A stretch of 10,649 nt of DNA from Euperipatoides rowelli. Taxonomy: Eukaryota > Onychophora > Udeonychophora > Euonychophora > Peripatopsidae. A program made the translations under genes and the position numbers. The stretch lies in assembly GCA_003024985.2 (NCBI GenBank), contig PXIH01S0060605.1; one strand, given 5' to 3'. Numbering within the stretch: position 1 is the stretch's first letter; each line of letters opens with the position of its first letter. The notes under the pieces are model-generated. The model had not been told where the DNA came from. It saw nothing but the letters and a program-made list of their open reading frames with translations, and made no database searches. This document shows positions 1 to 8,323 of the stretch, one piece after another.

Positions 1-176
1 GCTGTCGGTCTGTCACGCTGTCGGTCTGTCAAGCTGTCGGTCTGTCTAGCTGTCGGTCTGTCAAGCTGTCGGTCTGTCAAGCTGTCGGTCTGTCAAGCTG
101 TCAGTCTGTCAAGCTGTCGGTCTGTCAAGCTGTCGGTCTGTCAAGCTATCGGTCTGTCAAGCTGTCGGTCTGTCAA
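1..176. repeat. 16-bp minisatellite, 11 copies
   Basis: Eleven head-to-tail copies of a 16-bp unit, gctgtcggtctgtcaa, fill this stretch with no indel. Unit 1 ends in ac instead of aa, unit 3 ends in ta, unit 7 (97-112) has tcag for tcgg, and unit 10 (145-160) has ctat for ctgt. The unit is itself four variants of a TCTG/TGTC tetranucleotide, so the array appears to be a secondary amplification from a degenerate microsatellite. The array begins at the window edge and therefore probably extends further left. A 16-bp period is not a multiple of three, so this is not a protein repeat. Confidence 0.97.
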
Positions 177-470
177 GCTGCCATTCTGTTTGTCATTCTG
201 TCAGTCTGTCTGTCTGTTGGTCTGTCTCTCAATCAGACTGTCTGTTTGTTGGTCTGTCTGTCGGTCAATCTGTCTAACTGTCTGATGGTCTGTCTGTCGG
301 TCTGTCTGTCATTCTCTATGTTGCTCTGTCTGTCTATCTGTCTGTCTTTCTATCAGTCTGACTGTCGGTCTGTCATTCAGTCTGTTTGTCAATCTGTTGT
401 TCCGATAATGGTGGGTCTGTCTGTCTCTCTATCTGACTATTTGTCAATCTGACTGTGTGTTGTTTTTTCT
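177..470. repeat. Degenerate TCTG/TGTC microsatellite
   Basis: This stretch is dominated by imperfect ctgt/ctgtc repeats with cggt, catt, caat and gact interruptions. It continues the 16-bp array on its left but without a fixed period. Apparent reading frames such as the 68-codon frame at 246-452 are Leu/Ser/Val/Cys strings produced by the repeat and are not genes. Confidence 0.9.
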
Positions 471-640
471 GTCTGTCTATCCATCCATCAATCCATCAGT
501 ATATCTATCCATCTTTTTATCTATCCATCTATCCCTCCTTCTATCCCTCTTTCAATCCCACATTCCTTCCCTCAATCCCTTCCCCTTTCCTACCTTCCAT
601 CCCTCCCTCCATCTATCAATTTAACCATTTATATCTATCT
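470..640. repeat. ATCC/ATCT/CCCT tetranucleotide-type repeat
   Basis: Pyrimidine-rich repeat of catc, tatc, ccat and ccct words, moving from atccatc-type at 478-540 to ccctt/ccttcc-type at 530-610. The transition from TCTG-type to ATCC-type repeats within one strand-asymmetric tract suggests one long evolving microsatellite from 1 to 640. The 74-codon Pro/Ser/Ile-rich frame at 455-679 is a product of the repeat. Confidence 0.88.
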
Positions 641-1564
641 GTCTCTCATTTACTTATTTTTATTGTGTTTGTATCTTAGGTTATCATAGTAGAGCATACA
701 CACGGTTGTTTTTATCCAGATTGATTTTAGTTTGAAACCATTGTATTTCAATAGTCTAATTGTTTTGATATTTTCTAGCAGATTCAATTAATTTTAAAGT
801 AATAATTATAAGCAGATTATTTAAAAAAAAAAAAACATATTTGAAAGATTATTTTTAATACTTTATTCATAATAAAAGGAAGAGTAAAAAAGGAATGCAT
901 ACACATTTTAACAGCAATCTTATTATTTTAATTTGATTATATTTTCATGATGTGGATTTCAAATAATGTTACTATTTTAATAAATTTTCCATTAAAATAA
1001 AGGTTTTTAAATTTAGTAAAGCTAAAATATTTTGCACAATACTAGAAGTTTATTTAAATTAATTTTGATACATAAAACTAAAAAAAACCCATAACAACTG
1101 TTTGAAATTACAGGAGGGATATGATTGGCTATTGTCTAAAGCAATTTCATTGATTATGCATCCAGCCCTGCAGAAAAGTATGAACACATTCTCTTCGTTT
1201 ACCAAGCGGATAAACGGATCGAAAACCTTTTTCATAAAAAGTATAAATGAGCCTTAAATTTGAAGGAAACAAAGATATCAAAAGGGTTTCGTGCAGTCTA
1301 TAAATAGTATATGTAAAAAAAAAAGTCTTTAATGAACACAAACATTGTAAAGGTAGTATCTTAAATTTTTATTTAGAATAAAGTTACCTTGGTGAAAATA
1401 AGCAGTGACTTGTCATTAAAATAAGCCAATAAACTTTCTTGAATGATTAGATCCCAATAATTGAACTTTAAACTGAGAGTTGATGGAGGATTCTTAGCCG
1501 AATAATGTCTTGTAATAACATCCTGGAAAATTGATATTTTTTTTTAACCAGTAATGATTGAGGC
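641..1564. other. AT-rich intergenic DNA, no gene recognised
   Basis: Very AT-rich sequence with homopolymer A runs (about 823-835 and 1316-1324). The only recognised structure is the diverged repeat at 801-930, listed separately. A slightly more GC-rich island lies around 1105-1240, and short frames are open on both strands there (for example minus strand 1147-1341 and a 33-codon plus-strand frame starting at 1157). None of these translations resembles a family I know, and opposite-strand openness without a domain gives no basis for a gene call. Confidence 0.7.
801..930. repeat. Diverged copy of the right-end tandem unit
   Basis: The segment starting at 801 (aataattataagcagatta) matches the start of the right-end unit (aataattgtaagcagattt near 10253) at 17 of 19 positions. 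It is followed in the same order by an ATAAAAGG-type word (872-879 here; 10351 and 10501 on the right) and by cagcaatcttattatt (912-927 here), similar to cagcaaatttattatt at 10278. A long A run at 823-835 adds spacing relative to the right-end copies. Collinearity of separate words supports real homology over a chance match. Confidence 0.6.
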
Positions 1565-1602
1565 AGAATTGGCAGTGCTTCCTGTGAAGCACTGCCAATT
1601 CT
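1565..1602. repeat. Perfect 17-bp inverted repeat (hairpin)
   Basis: The arms 1565-1581 (agaattggcagtgcttc) and 1586-1602 are exact reverse complements separated by the 4-nt loop ctgt. The arms are more GC-rich than their surroundings. No T-run follows, so it does not look like an intrinsic terminator, which would not be expected in a eukaryote anyway. It could be the core of a small foldback element or a short palindromic duplication. Confidence 0.9.
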
Positions 1603-1790
1603 TGTGGCCAAAACAATAGCACAAAACTTAAAATACAATAAGAAAGTCAAAGAGCTGTGGCATCAGGTAATGAACATGCCACCAAACTCCTGACATTTAC
1701 TCTCTGAAGTTTTTTCCTGTGGCCATTACCGGGGAATTTTTTTTATACAATATAAAACGATTCATTAAAGTCGTTTCTGTGAAAAATTCA

Positions 1791-1904
1791 CATAGTTATG
1801 GCAGATGGATGACCACAGGTGGGATTGTCATAGTTATGGAAGATGGATGACCACAGGTGGGATTGTCATAGTTATGGCAGATGGATGACCACAGGTGGAA
1901 ATGT
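1791..1904. repeat. 38-bp tandem repeat, three copies
   Basis: Three head-to-tail copies of a 38-bp unit lie at 1791-1828, 1829-1866 and 1867-1904, followed by a few bases of a fourth (catact). Each unit contains catagttatgg, agatggatgacc and acaggtgg. Unit 2 has one substitution (gaag for gcag) and unit 3 differs at two positions near its end (gaaatgt for ggattgt... region), so the copies are recent. The period is not a multiple of three, which argues against a coding repeat. Confidence 0.96.
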
Positions 1905-3590
1905 CATACTTCAGAAGAACTAAAAATAGAATAATTACAAATTTATAATATGGATTTATACATAAGAAAGAAAAGATTGAGTTTGTAGTAAATGAGAAGA
2001 TTATAAAATTCTGAGTATAATTGCAATAAGAAAATTTGCCAATTTATTTGCATGCCATGAAAATGTGAACCATAGAAAATCACTGATTGCTCAAGGAAGG
2101 CATATGCAAACTACCATATCTTGTTCCAATTGATTAATAATCAGTCAAGCAACTTAGACTAACAAAACTGATGCTTACAGGATACACCCAGACTAACATA
2201 ACACACATGATAATGAAGATTTAATTACATATAATAATAGAAATAAGGTATTGAAGCATGTAAATGATAACATGTTCATGTTTGAGTGATGCTGGCAGCC
2301 AGTGCCAAAGCTGAAGAAACTATTTTGTAAGTATATCATCATTTCAGATGAAGTAACGTTTTTCCTAATGTCTTAGCAATGGTGGTATTGTTCCAAATTG
2401 ACATTTGCATTACATGTTTAGATATGGCCATATTAATTGGCAATAATTGTTTAGAAAAGTTAATCTTGATCTGGGAGTTGGAACATATATCCAACAGGCC
2501 AGGTGGAAGGACACAATTGTCAATGGTCACCTTTAAATTTTCATTCATAGTTTTATTCCATCTAGTTGTTTCTGGTGGTTTATAATTAAAGTCACTATTC
2601 ATTAATATACCAGTGCCTTTGCTGCTGTATTGGAAATATCAATTTGGATTTAGCAACTGCAATCAAAATCTTGGCTTAACTGTAGTATATGACATTACCT
2701 CCTGAACATCTTTAGGAAATAAGTCAATTTGGAGCTGTTCTCAAGCTAATAACTTTAAGGCAGCATGATAATTGGAAGGCAATAGTCATTGCTTTGTGTT
2801 ATCTGGTCTTTAGTGGAGAACCTTAAGACTGGGTTAGATTTCTGCCTTTTTTACAACTGGTCCACCAGACATCGGCAACATTAGGTTTAATTATTTCTAT
2901 AATAGTTACATCCTTATACCCTACAATAATTTAAATACCAAATAATCAACATCATGCATTTTATAATATCTTAATATCTTAATAGGTCTACTCTGTCTTT
3001 ATGAACAAGTCATTATTATTCTCAGTCTCCTAGTCTGAAGTATTGCATTATTCTTTTGTCTTTTCTTATTATATTCATTTTCTATTTTTGCAGCAAATCA
3101 TTTACCTATTAAAAATTAAAATCATTTCAAGTATCTCAAATATTTTTATTCTAATACCATATTGGTATCTGTAAAGTTTTCCAATAATTTATCATTATCT
3201 ATTGTACCCAATGCCTTTGTTTAAATCCACAAAATTGCCCCTAATTTTAAATTCCACCCCATTGCCTGTTAAAATCATTAGTTAGCTAAGAAGGAAAACC
3301 ACCAATTTTTAAAGTGAAATGTGACTAGTGATGCCATTATATGAAACTTTGATTTTCTAGCTTTTTAAAATGTAATAGTAACTTTTTTTAAAAAATATAA
3401 AAATAAAATACAACTTTAACTTCATTTTAATCTATTTTTTATACACATTTTAACTATTAAACATAAAATTATCTTTTGATAACTAGGCCTACTACATGAA
3501 AATTATAAATACACTTTTTAATCTTCTACTTTAAAACGTTTTTTGAACCTTCAAATGGGGATTGTAACAATCAAAGGGAATGTTACATGA
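1905..3590. other. AT-rich intergenic DNA
   Basis: No RNA gene, host exon or known element is recognised here. Composition is more balanced around 2290-2880, where the antisense frame described separately lies. The rest (1905-2280 and 2880-3590) is A/T-dominated, with small local repeats such as atcttaat duplicated near 2968-2985 and a short palindrome gattgtaacaatc near 3560. Confidence 0.7.
2339..2785 (-). pseudogene. Possible relic reading frame, unclassified
   Basis: On the minus strand one frame reads from about 2785 down to the stop at 2339-2341 with few interruptions. The last ~100 codons before that stop are fully open (an ATG lies at 2600-2602), and the upstream ~45 codons in the same frame are broken by only a few stop codons. 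The translation has a balanced residue composition (Pro, Trp, Asp, Lys, Cys) unlike the low-complexity translations around it. I do not recognise a domain, signal peptide or membrane segment. It could be a decayed transposase or host exon, or simply a chance opening in a less AT-rich island. A shorter plus-strand frame overlaps it (2379-2585) and looks like the shadow. Confidence 0.25.
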
Positions 3591-3650
3591 TAAATGTAAA
3601 AGCAGTCATACTCAGTATCTACATACTGAGTATGCCAGCTTGTACATTTA
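3591..3650. repeat. 28-bp-stem hairpin
   Basis: Arms 3591-3618 and 3623-3650 pair at 25 of 28 positions around a 4-nt loop (ctac). The innermost 12 bp (catactcagtat and its complement) are perfect. It is a compact 60-nt foldback. The very short loop is unlike a typical microRNA precursor, so a small palindromic element or duplication is more likely. Nothing on either side indicates a promoter or a host transcript. Confidence 0.9.
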
Positions 3651-4674
3651 TTAACATAATGTGCATTCATGTTTCTAAAACAAATTATATAATACATGCA
3701 CTAAAAGCATAAAAAGATAATGGTATAAAATAAGTAAATGCTGCAAGACATTCATTAGATCCCCATCATTATTCAAGCTCTTCTGGTCAAGAATGTATTT
3801 CTTTAAAAAGAAAAAGAAGTGAAATGCAGCTCTTAAAATATTATCCTGCTTTTCAAAGCCTGGCTGAAGCCTATTCTTATTCAGCCATCTTATCAAATAT
3901 TAACTGCTCTATCTAGATATCGATAGAGTTTTAAATATAAAATAGAGAAAAAAAAATGAAATGAGAGACAAATTGTACCTTTTCCAGTAAGGATCCTGCT
4001 GAATTAGTCAAATTAATGTTGCAGTCTGAGACACTAATCAATTAAACACATTGGAGCTCTATCTATACTGTACTTATAGAGTTTTAAATATAAGAAAGAA
4101 ATTAAAATAATAATTATTAAAAATAAATATTGGAAGATTAACAAGAAAGTTTGGCCTCAAGACCTATTGCAGTTAGAAAAAATATATAGTATAAATTATA
4201 ACTTCTGTAAAATAAGTCTTGAAAAATAATGCGAACTTACTTGTAGAAAATCACCTTTTTATAATACACACTTTATCCATTTTTCAACAGAAAATTAAAT
4301 TTTTTATGTCAAGAAACTTTCATAGAGTAGAAAAGTACTGGCTAATACTGGGGCAATGTGTAAAGTTTTAAATATACCAAAATGGTGAGCTGTTCACATG
4401 AGCATTTACATATATAATGTTGAAGTTCCTCTCTGCCACCACACAGAGTGGTATTAATTTGTAAACCTAAAGTATACCTAATTAAATTCCTATTTTAAAT
4501 CTCTTGTTAAGTGGTCCTATTTCCTCATTTGGTATGTACATTATTCTTGTAATCCCACAGAATAAAAGAGAATAATTATGTCAGAATCGAGATTTGTTTT
4601 TGTAACATAATATTGTATAACGTGGAATTTTTGGTGCCATGCTGTAGAGGAAGAAACATATGCAAGGAAGAATG
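3651..4674. other. AT-rich intergenic DNA
   Basis: No gene recognised. A minus-strand frame (3675-3896) begins only at a TTG codon, includes a Phe run from a T-rich tract and matches no family I know. The two short repeats at 3906 and 4056 are listed separately. The remainder is A/T-rich with scattered A runs. Confidence 0.7.
3906..4092. repeat. Paired short repeats spaced 150 bp
   Basis: Two similar segments begin with gctctatct at 3906 and at 4056 and both continue to atagagttttaaatataa (3923-3940 and 4076-4093). In each, ctctat near the start can pair with atagag about 10-13 bases later, giving a small stem. A third, weaker echo (aaagttttaaatata) occurs near 4362. They may be the remains of a ~150-bp tandem duplication, although the intervening sequence no longer aligns clearly. 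Confidence 0.6.
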
Positions 4675-4906
4675 CAAAATAAAGTACGATAATGGAATAT
4701 AAAGAGAAATCCATACACAGTTAAAACTTTCACCTGACTTTACTGAAATTTCCTTCCCAACACACGCATGGGAAGAATGGAAACATGTCTGCCCATGCTT
4801 GTGTTGAGAAGGAAGTTTCAGTAAACTCAGGTGGAATTTTTAACTGTGTATAGATTTCTCTTTATATTGCATTAAATTTTATAAATTATACGTAGTACTT
4901 TATTTG
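4675..4906. mobile_element. MITE-like foldback element with long inverted repeats
   Basis: The core arms 4691-4772 and 4792-4873 are each 82 nt and pair without gaps at 74 of 82 positions, around a 19-nt centre (4773-4791). Outside the core a second pairing block is visible: caaaataaagtac (4675-4687) against gtactttatttg (4895-4906), separated from the core by 3 nt on the left and 21 nt on the right. This suggests an 18-nt insertion or deletion in one arm after formation. There is no coding capacity. I could not identify a convincing target-site duplication or assign a transposase superfamily. Long near-symmetric arms with a tiny loop are typical of foldback/MITE elements. If transcribed, the RNA would be a long hairpin. 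Confidence 0.8.
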
Positions 4907-5130
4907 AAATATACACATTACTTATTAATTTAGAAGTAAAACTGATTTAACAAAGGTAGCCATGTTTTTTCAAATCATAGGGCCTGCATGTATTATAATT
5001 GTGAATTACCTTTTACCCAAGTATTTAATGATGTATTAGCATTTGATGAATATTATTATAAACCATAACTAAAAACCAAACTCTCTTAAGTTAAGTTATT
5101 TGTTTATTTTTTCATATAAACAAAATGAAA
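4907..5130. other. AT-rich DNA between foldback element and gypsy relic
   Basis: No feature recognised. This is where a 5' LTR and gag N-terminus would be expected if the retroelement to the right were complete, but I see no TG...CA-bounded segment repeated downstream. Confidence 0.6.
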
Positions 5131-5605
5131 AATCAAACAACAGATCACTATATAGCTGAATTATGCACTAAGGAATGAGAGTATGACTTTGGTGATATGG
5201 CAGAAAGATTTGATGTGATGTAGCTATTTGTTGAATTTTGAATAATTCATTGAAGCAAACGTTACTCACATAACCTAACCAAAGACTTCCAGAATTTATA
5301 ATGCTTTGTCAGACAATAGAACAATCAAAACTGCAAACAAATATTATATATATATAAAAAAAAAAAACATGATTTCATTAAATGAAACACCTGTTGTAAT
5401 CACTAGAAAGTCTAAACAAAGGGCACAAAGACCCCCATGCAAAGTAAAAAATATCAAACTCAAGCTGATTTTAAAGTAAAAAGGAAAGATTATTCAACAA
5501 AATGCACAGGGTGTGGTACAACGCAACAAACAAGGTAGTGTTCATCCTTTGGCAAAACTTGCATTCAATGCTGGGGAAAAATCATTATAAAAAAAGATTG
5601 TAATC
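5131..5605 (+). pseudogene. gag: gag remnant with two CCHC zinc knuckles
   Basis: The frame at 5131-5224 reads with one internal stop and resembles the late gag region of gypsy elements (DHYIAELCTK, then EYDFGDMAERFD). The middle (5225-5460) is degenerate. The zinc-knuckle region starts at 5503 with CTGCG, passes one in-frame TAG at 5536, then reads CSSFGKTCIQCWGKNHYKK. The second knuckle keeps C-x2-C-x4-H, and its last Cys is recovered only in another frame because of a one-base shift in the A run at 5588-5594. In the first knuckle the His is not evident. In an intact element gag forms the particle and the knuckles bind the RNA genome. Confidence 0.8.
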
Positions 5606-5699
5606 GTGTGTAAGTAGAAGAAATAACTAAAACGTTCAGACTAACTGATTTGAATGTTGAGAATATTATTTTATTGGATGGATTGTATTGAACCAAACC

Positions 5700-5935
5700 T
5701 CTATCTGGCATGTTAAACTACAAGTAAATGGCACCGCGGTAAAATTGATTCTGGATCTGACATTAATGTTACATCATTAAAGATGTATCAAACATTTAAA
5801 TTAAATTGAATTAGAACATTTACGGATAACTGCTAGAGCATATTCAGGCCACAGTATTCCTATAGTAGGAAGAGCTAAAGTTACAGTCAGGTATAAAGAT
5901 ATTGACCAACAAAATCATAAGCATAGCTTGTGAAC
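5700..5935 (+). pseudogene. Retropepsin-like aspartic protease remnant
   Basis: From 5706 the frame reads WHVKLQVNGTAVK. After a one-base shift it continues KIDSGSDINVTS, containing the D-S-G active-site triad at 5747-5755. A later segment (about 5808-5930) reads openly and includes ARAYSGHSIPIVGRAKV, matching the C-terminal part of gypsy proteases (the A/Y-x-G and IP-x-x-G strand pattern). Several indels and stops lie between the parts. The intact enzyme would cleave the Gag-Pol precursor. Confidence 0.85.
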
Positions 5936-6049
5936 CAACCACTTATAAATGAACACTTAATCAAATACATAGGTCTAATTAAATGATTGTATAAAATTGA
6001 ATCTATTAACAGTAAATTAGCAAATAACACGTGTCCACTTGAGAAAGGC

Positions 6050-6765
6050 TAATACAAAAATTTCCAGAAGTCTTTAATGTTAAACTGGGTGAACTAAATG
6101 GTACTTATAGATTTAAAATTGACACATATGTGTTACCTAGTGTGACTCCAACTAGAAAAGTGCCTTATTCAGTTATCAAGCCATTAAAAAAAAGAGAACT
6201 TAAAACAATGAAAAGAGGAGGAGTAATCACCCCAATACACTATTGCTAATACAAGAAAAAATGGCAAGCTCAGAGTAGTTCTGGATCCAAGACCACTGAA
6301 TCACTTTGTATTGAGAGGGCACTATCCAATACTAACATTTAATATTATGATGAGAAAATTATTGATAAACTGTAAAATATTTAGAGTGCTTGATAGTAAT
6401 GTATTTTGGCAGATGAAGTTGGATAGTGCCATTTCCTTTTGTGCACCTTTGAACACTGTTTTGGAGGTATCACATTCTTATGGTCCCTTTCACAATATCA
6501 TCAGCACTTGAATTCAAACAGCACACAATGGATACCATTTGTGAGGGTTGGATGGTACAATAACTATCTTTGATGATATGATATTTAGGGGAGAAAATTC
6601 TGAACAACATAATAAAAGATTAATAGAATTCTTAGAGCAAAGCAATATGGATTAAAATTAAAAACTTCTCAAACACAACTCGCAATGGAAAAATATCCTT
6701 TGTTGGACACACAATGAAGACGGCATTGGACCAGCTGAAAAAATAAAAATGTCTCTGCAATAAAA
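6050..6765 (+). pseudogene. Ty3/gypsy reverse transcriptase remnant
   Basis: The stretch 6054-6245 reads openly for about 60 codons and includes FPEVFNVKLGELNG and VTPTRKVPYSVIKPLKK, the entry segment of gypsy RT. After a shift, 6265-6420 reads KLRVVLDPRPLNHFVLRGHY and then FRVLD...FWQMKLDS, which contains the first catalytic Asp (motif A). The Y-x-D-D box survives as F-D-D-M at 6569-6580, so both Asp codons remain. The last recognisable piece is GHT...EDGIGPAEKIK near 6705-6760, the RT C-terminal boundary. At least three frameshifts and several stops separate these parts. The 66-codon frame at 6311-6511 is only one fragment of it. Confidence 0.92.
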
Positions 6766-8280
6766 CTCTTGAACAAGAACTAACTTTCACTTACTATTAA
6801 GATAGTCTGTAATAACAACAGCCTACTTTAAGATATAAACATTCATTCTATGAAAGATTAAATCCCTACTGGGTATCATGTCCTAGGTTGAGAGTTAACT
6901 AATATAATATTTAAGTTATAATAAGATAGTTTTGGAAATGGAAATAAGATTCATTTGTTTTCTGAAATGATTTATTTGTCCTCACGTCTTAACTGTCAAC
7001 ATTAACAAGTATCCAATCAATAGGTTAACAATGTTATGTGACATCAAGAAGTATTCTGATTACTTGACAGTGAAATAGAGGCTAGTAAACAGATTCTAAG
7101 TGACTTGTGAGGAAGCAATTTTTTTTTGGGACAGTAAAAGATACTGGTAATATTGTATCAAATAATGGACACAAAGGAACACTTGTGAACCAAATTGTAA
7201 AAACCTTATAGTTACCCGAAAATGATTACTCGTACTGGTGATCCGTAGGAAATAAGATGGTCTAATGACTGATAAAAGCCACAGTTCCATGAGTGAGTAC
7301 CATAATAGTTTAACACTGAATCTTACAAGCTGGAAGGCTGCAATGTAATAACATTTGACTTTATGGACACGAGAAATTGACCAACTCTCACCATTCTTAA
7401 ATCATTTCCCAAATATCCCTCATAGGTTAGTTAGTTTGGTTGCCAACCATTTTAATATACATTTGACTAATAATATGCTATGTTGTCCACTATGTGGAAT
7501 TTCATTGTTAAGAAATAAACTCTGGGATTGAAACATATTGTAATTAATGATCAAATTGCAATTTAATGTATATCTTAGTTTATTATTTAGTTATTAGTCT
7601 GATGCATAATTTATTTATTTATTTTTTTAATTTTTTTTTGCAATCATAATATGTAATTTGGTTATTAGAATTGATTGTCCTAGGCTACAGTAATTTAATT
7701 CAGAGCTTAATGACCCTGGGAGTTCGACTGCAAATCCCTGGTTAGAAATCTCTCAAAGGTATCAAATTATTGCCTAAAGGAAGCCTTTATTACTGAATTT
7801 AGGAATTGGGTTCCTTTAACTTGTCCCTTAAATAATAAATAAAAAGTCGCCATACCTACCGTTTTGGCGCTCATGATTGATTTATGATAATTACCAAATA
7901 AATAGGTATTTTTTTCTACCAGTCCTAATGAGGTCAGTTTACCATCATTATCTTATTGTTCCTTAAAGGTAAAATGTAATGGATTTAAATTTTTTTTTAG
8001 TGATTTTCAAATATCATTTTACTAAAAAAAAATTTCCAACAGAAAAAAAAAAAGTTATTTACAATTCAGTTTTTAATATAATTGTCTTTAGCTCCTCCCA
8101 TTTAAAACAACATTGTCCACTGTATACACCAGGGGTGATATTTTGTGACATCATAGGCTATAAATGAATACAGCTTGCTATACTTAACTATAGAAGATTT
8201 GCTATATTTGTCAGTGTAAAGCTGGATATCATATGGTCTAAGTGTTTAAATACTTGTAAAAAATCATAATCAAATTCATC
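6766..8280. other. AT-rich intergenic DNA after the gypsy relic
   Basis: RNase H and integrase would be expected here for a complete element, but I could not recognise the RNase H DEDD pattern, an HHCC finger or a DDE core in any frame. Short open frames (minus strand 7096-7290, plus strand 7979-8167) have no recognisable motifs. Poly-T tracts occur near 7610-7640 and 7988-7998, and A runs near 8022-8053. A slightly GC-richer patch at 7685-7745 contains gttcgactgc, reminiscent of a B box, but no cloverleaf can be built around it. Confidence 0.65.
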
Positions 8281-8281
8281 C

Positions 8282-8323
8282 TTTGTACTATTATGGTCCA
8301 AATTTGTACTATTATGGTCCAAA
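8282..8323. repeat. Perfect 21-bp tandem duplication
   Basis: Positions 8282-8302 and 8303-8323 are identical and directly adjacent; each begins tttgtactattatggtcc. The absence of any difference suggests a recent replication-slippage duplication. Confidence 0.97.

Larger units (their letters stand above)
5131..6765 (+). mobile_element. Ty3/gypsy retrotransposon relic
   Basis: Remnants of gag, zinc knuckles, aspartic protease and reverse transcriptase follow one another in canonical order on the plus strand over ~1.6 kb. The style of the zinc-knuckle and RT segments resembles animal Ty3/gypsy elements whose proteins are often annotated as K02A2.6-like; a Mag-type lineage is my inference. Stops and frameshifts occur throughout, so no protein can be made. 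Recognisable similarity stops just after the RT (about 6765). RNase H, integrase and both LTRs are not visible, so the copy is truncated at both ends or decayed beyond recognition there. Confidence 0.9.

Noticed and set aside
246-679. Two consecutive plus-strand open frames of 68 and 74 codons
   Set aside because: They are translations of TCTG and ATCC microsatellite DNA (Leu/Ser/Cys and Pro/Ser/Ile strings) and not genes.
1147-1341. Minus-strand 64-codon frame, with a plus-strand frame open in the same place
   Set aside because: No recognisable domain, and openness on both strands in a small GC-richer island gives no support for either.
1468-1650. Minus-strand 60-codon frame
   Set aside because: It runs through the perfect palindrome at 1565-1602 and has no recognisable motif.
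2325-2346. Splice-acceptor-like tatatcatcatttcag on the plus strand
   Set aside because: The following sequence hits a stop almost at once (ATGAAGTAA) and no donor or exon could be paired with it.
3675-3896. Minus-strand 73-codon frame
   Set aside because: It starts at TTG, contains a Phe/Lys stretch from a T/A-rich tract, and matches no known family.
5270-5279. taacctaacc, two TTAGG-type telomere repeats on the minus strand
   Set aside because: Two units only, inside the gypsy relic; most likely chance.
7700-7745. gttcgactgc resembling a Pol III B box, as in a tRNA or tRNA-derived SINE
   Set aside because: No matching A box, acceptor stem or cloverleaf can be drawn around it.
7096-8167. 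Short frames at 7096-7290 (minus) and 7979-8167 (plus), and hoped-for integrase remains
   Set aside because: No zinc-finger, DDE or other motif could be read in any frame.
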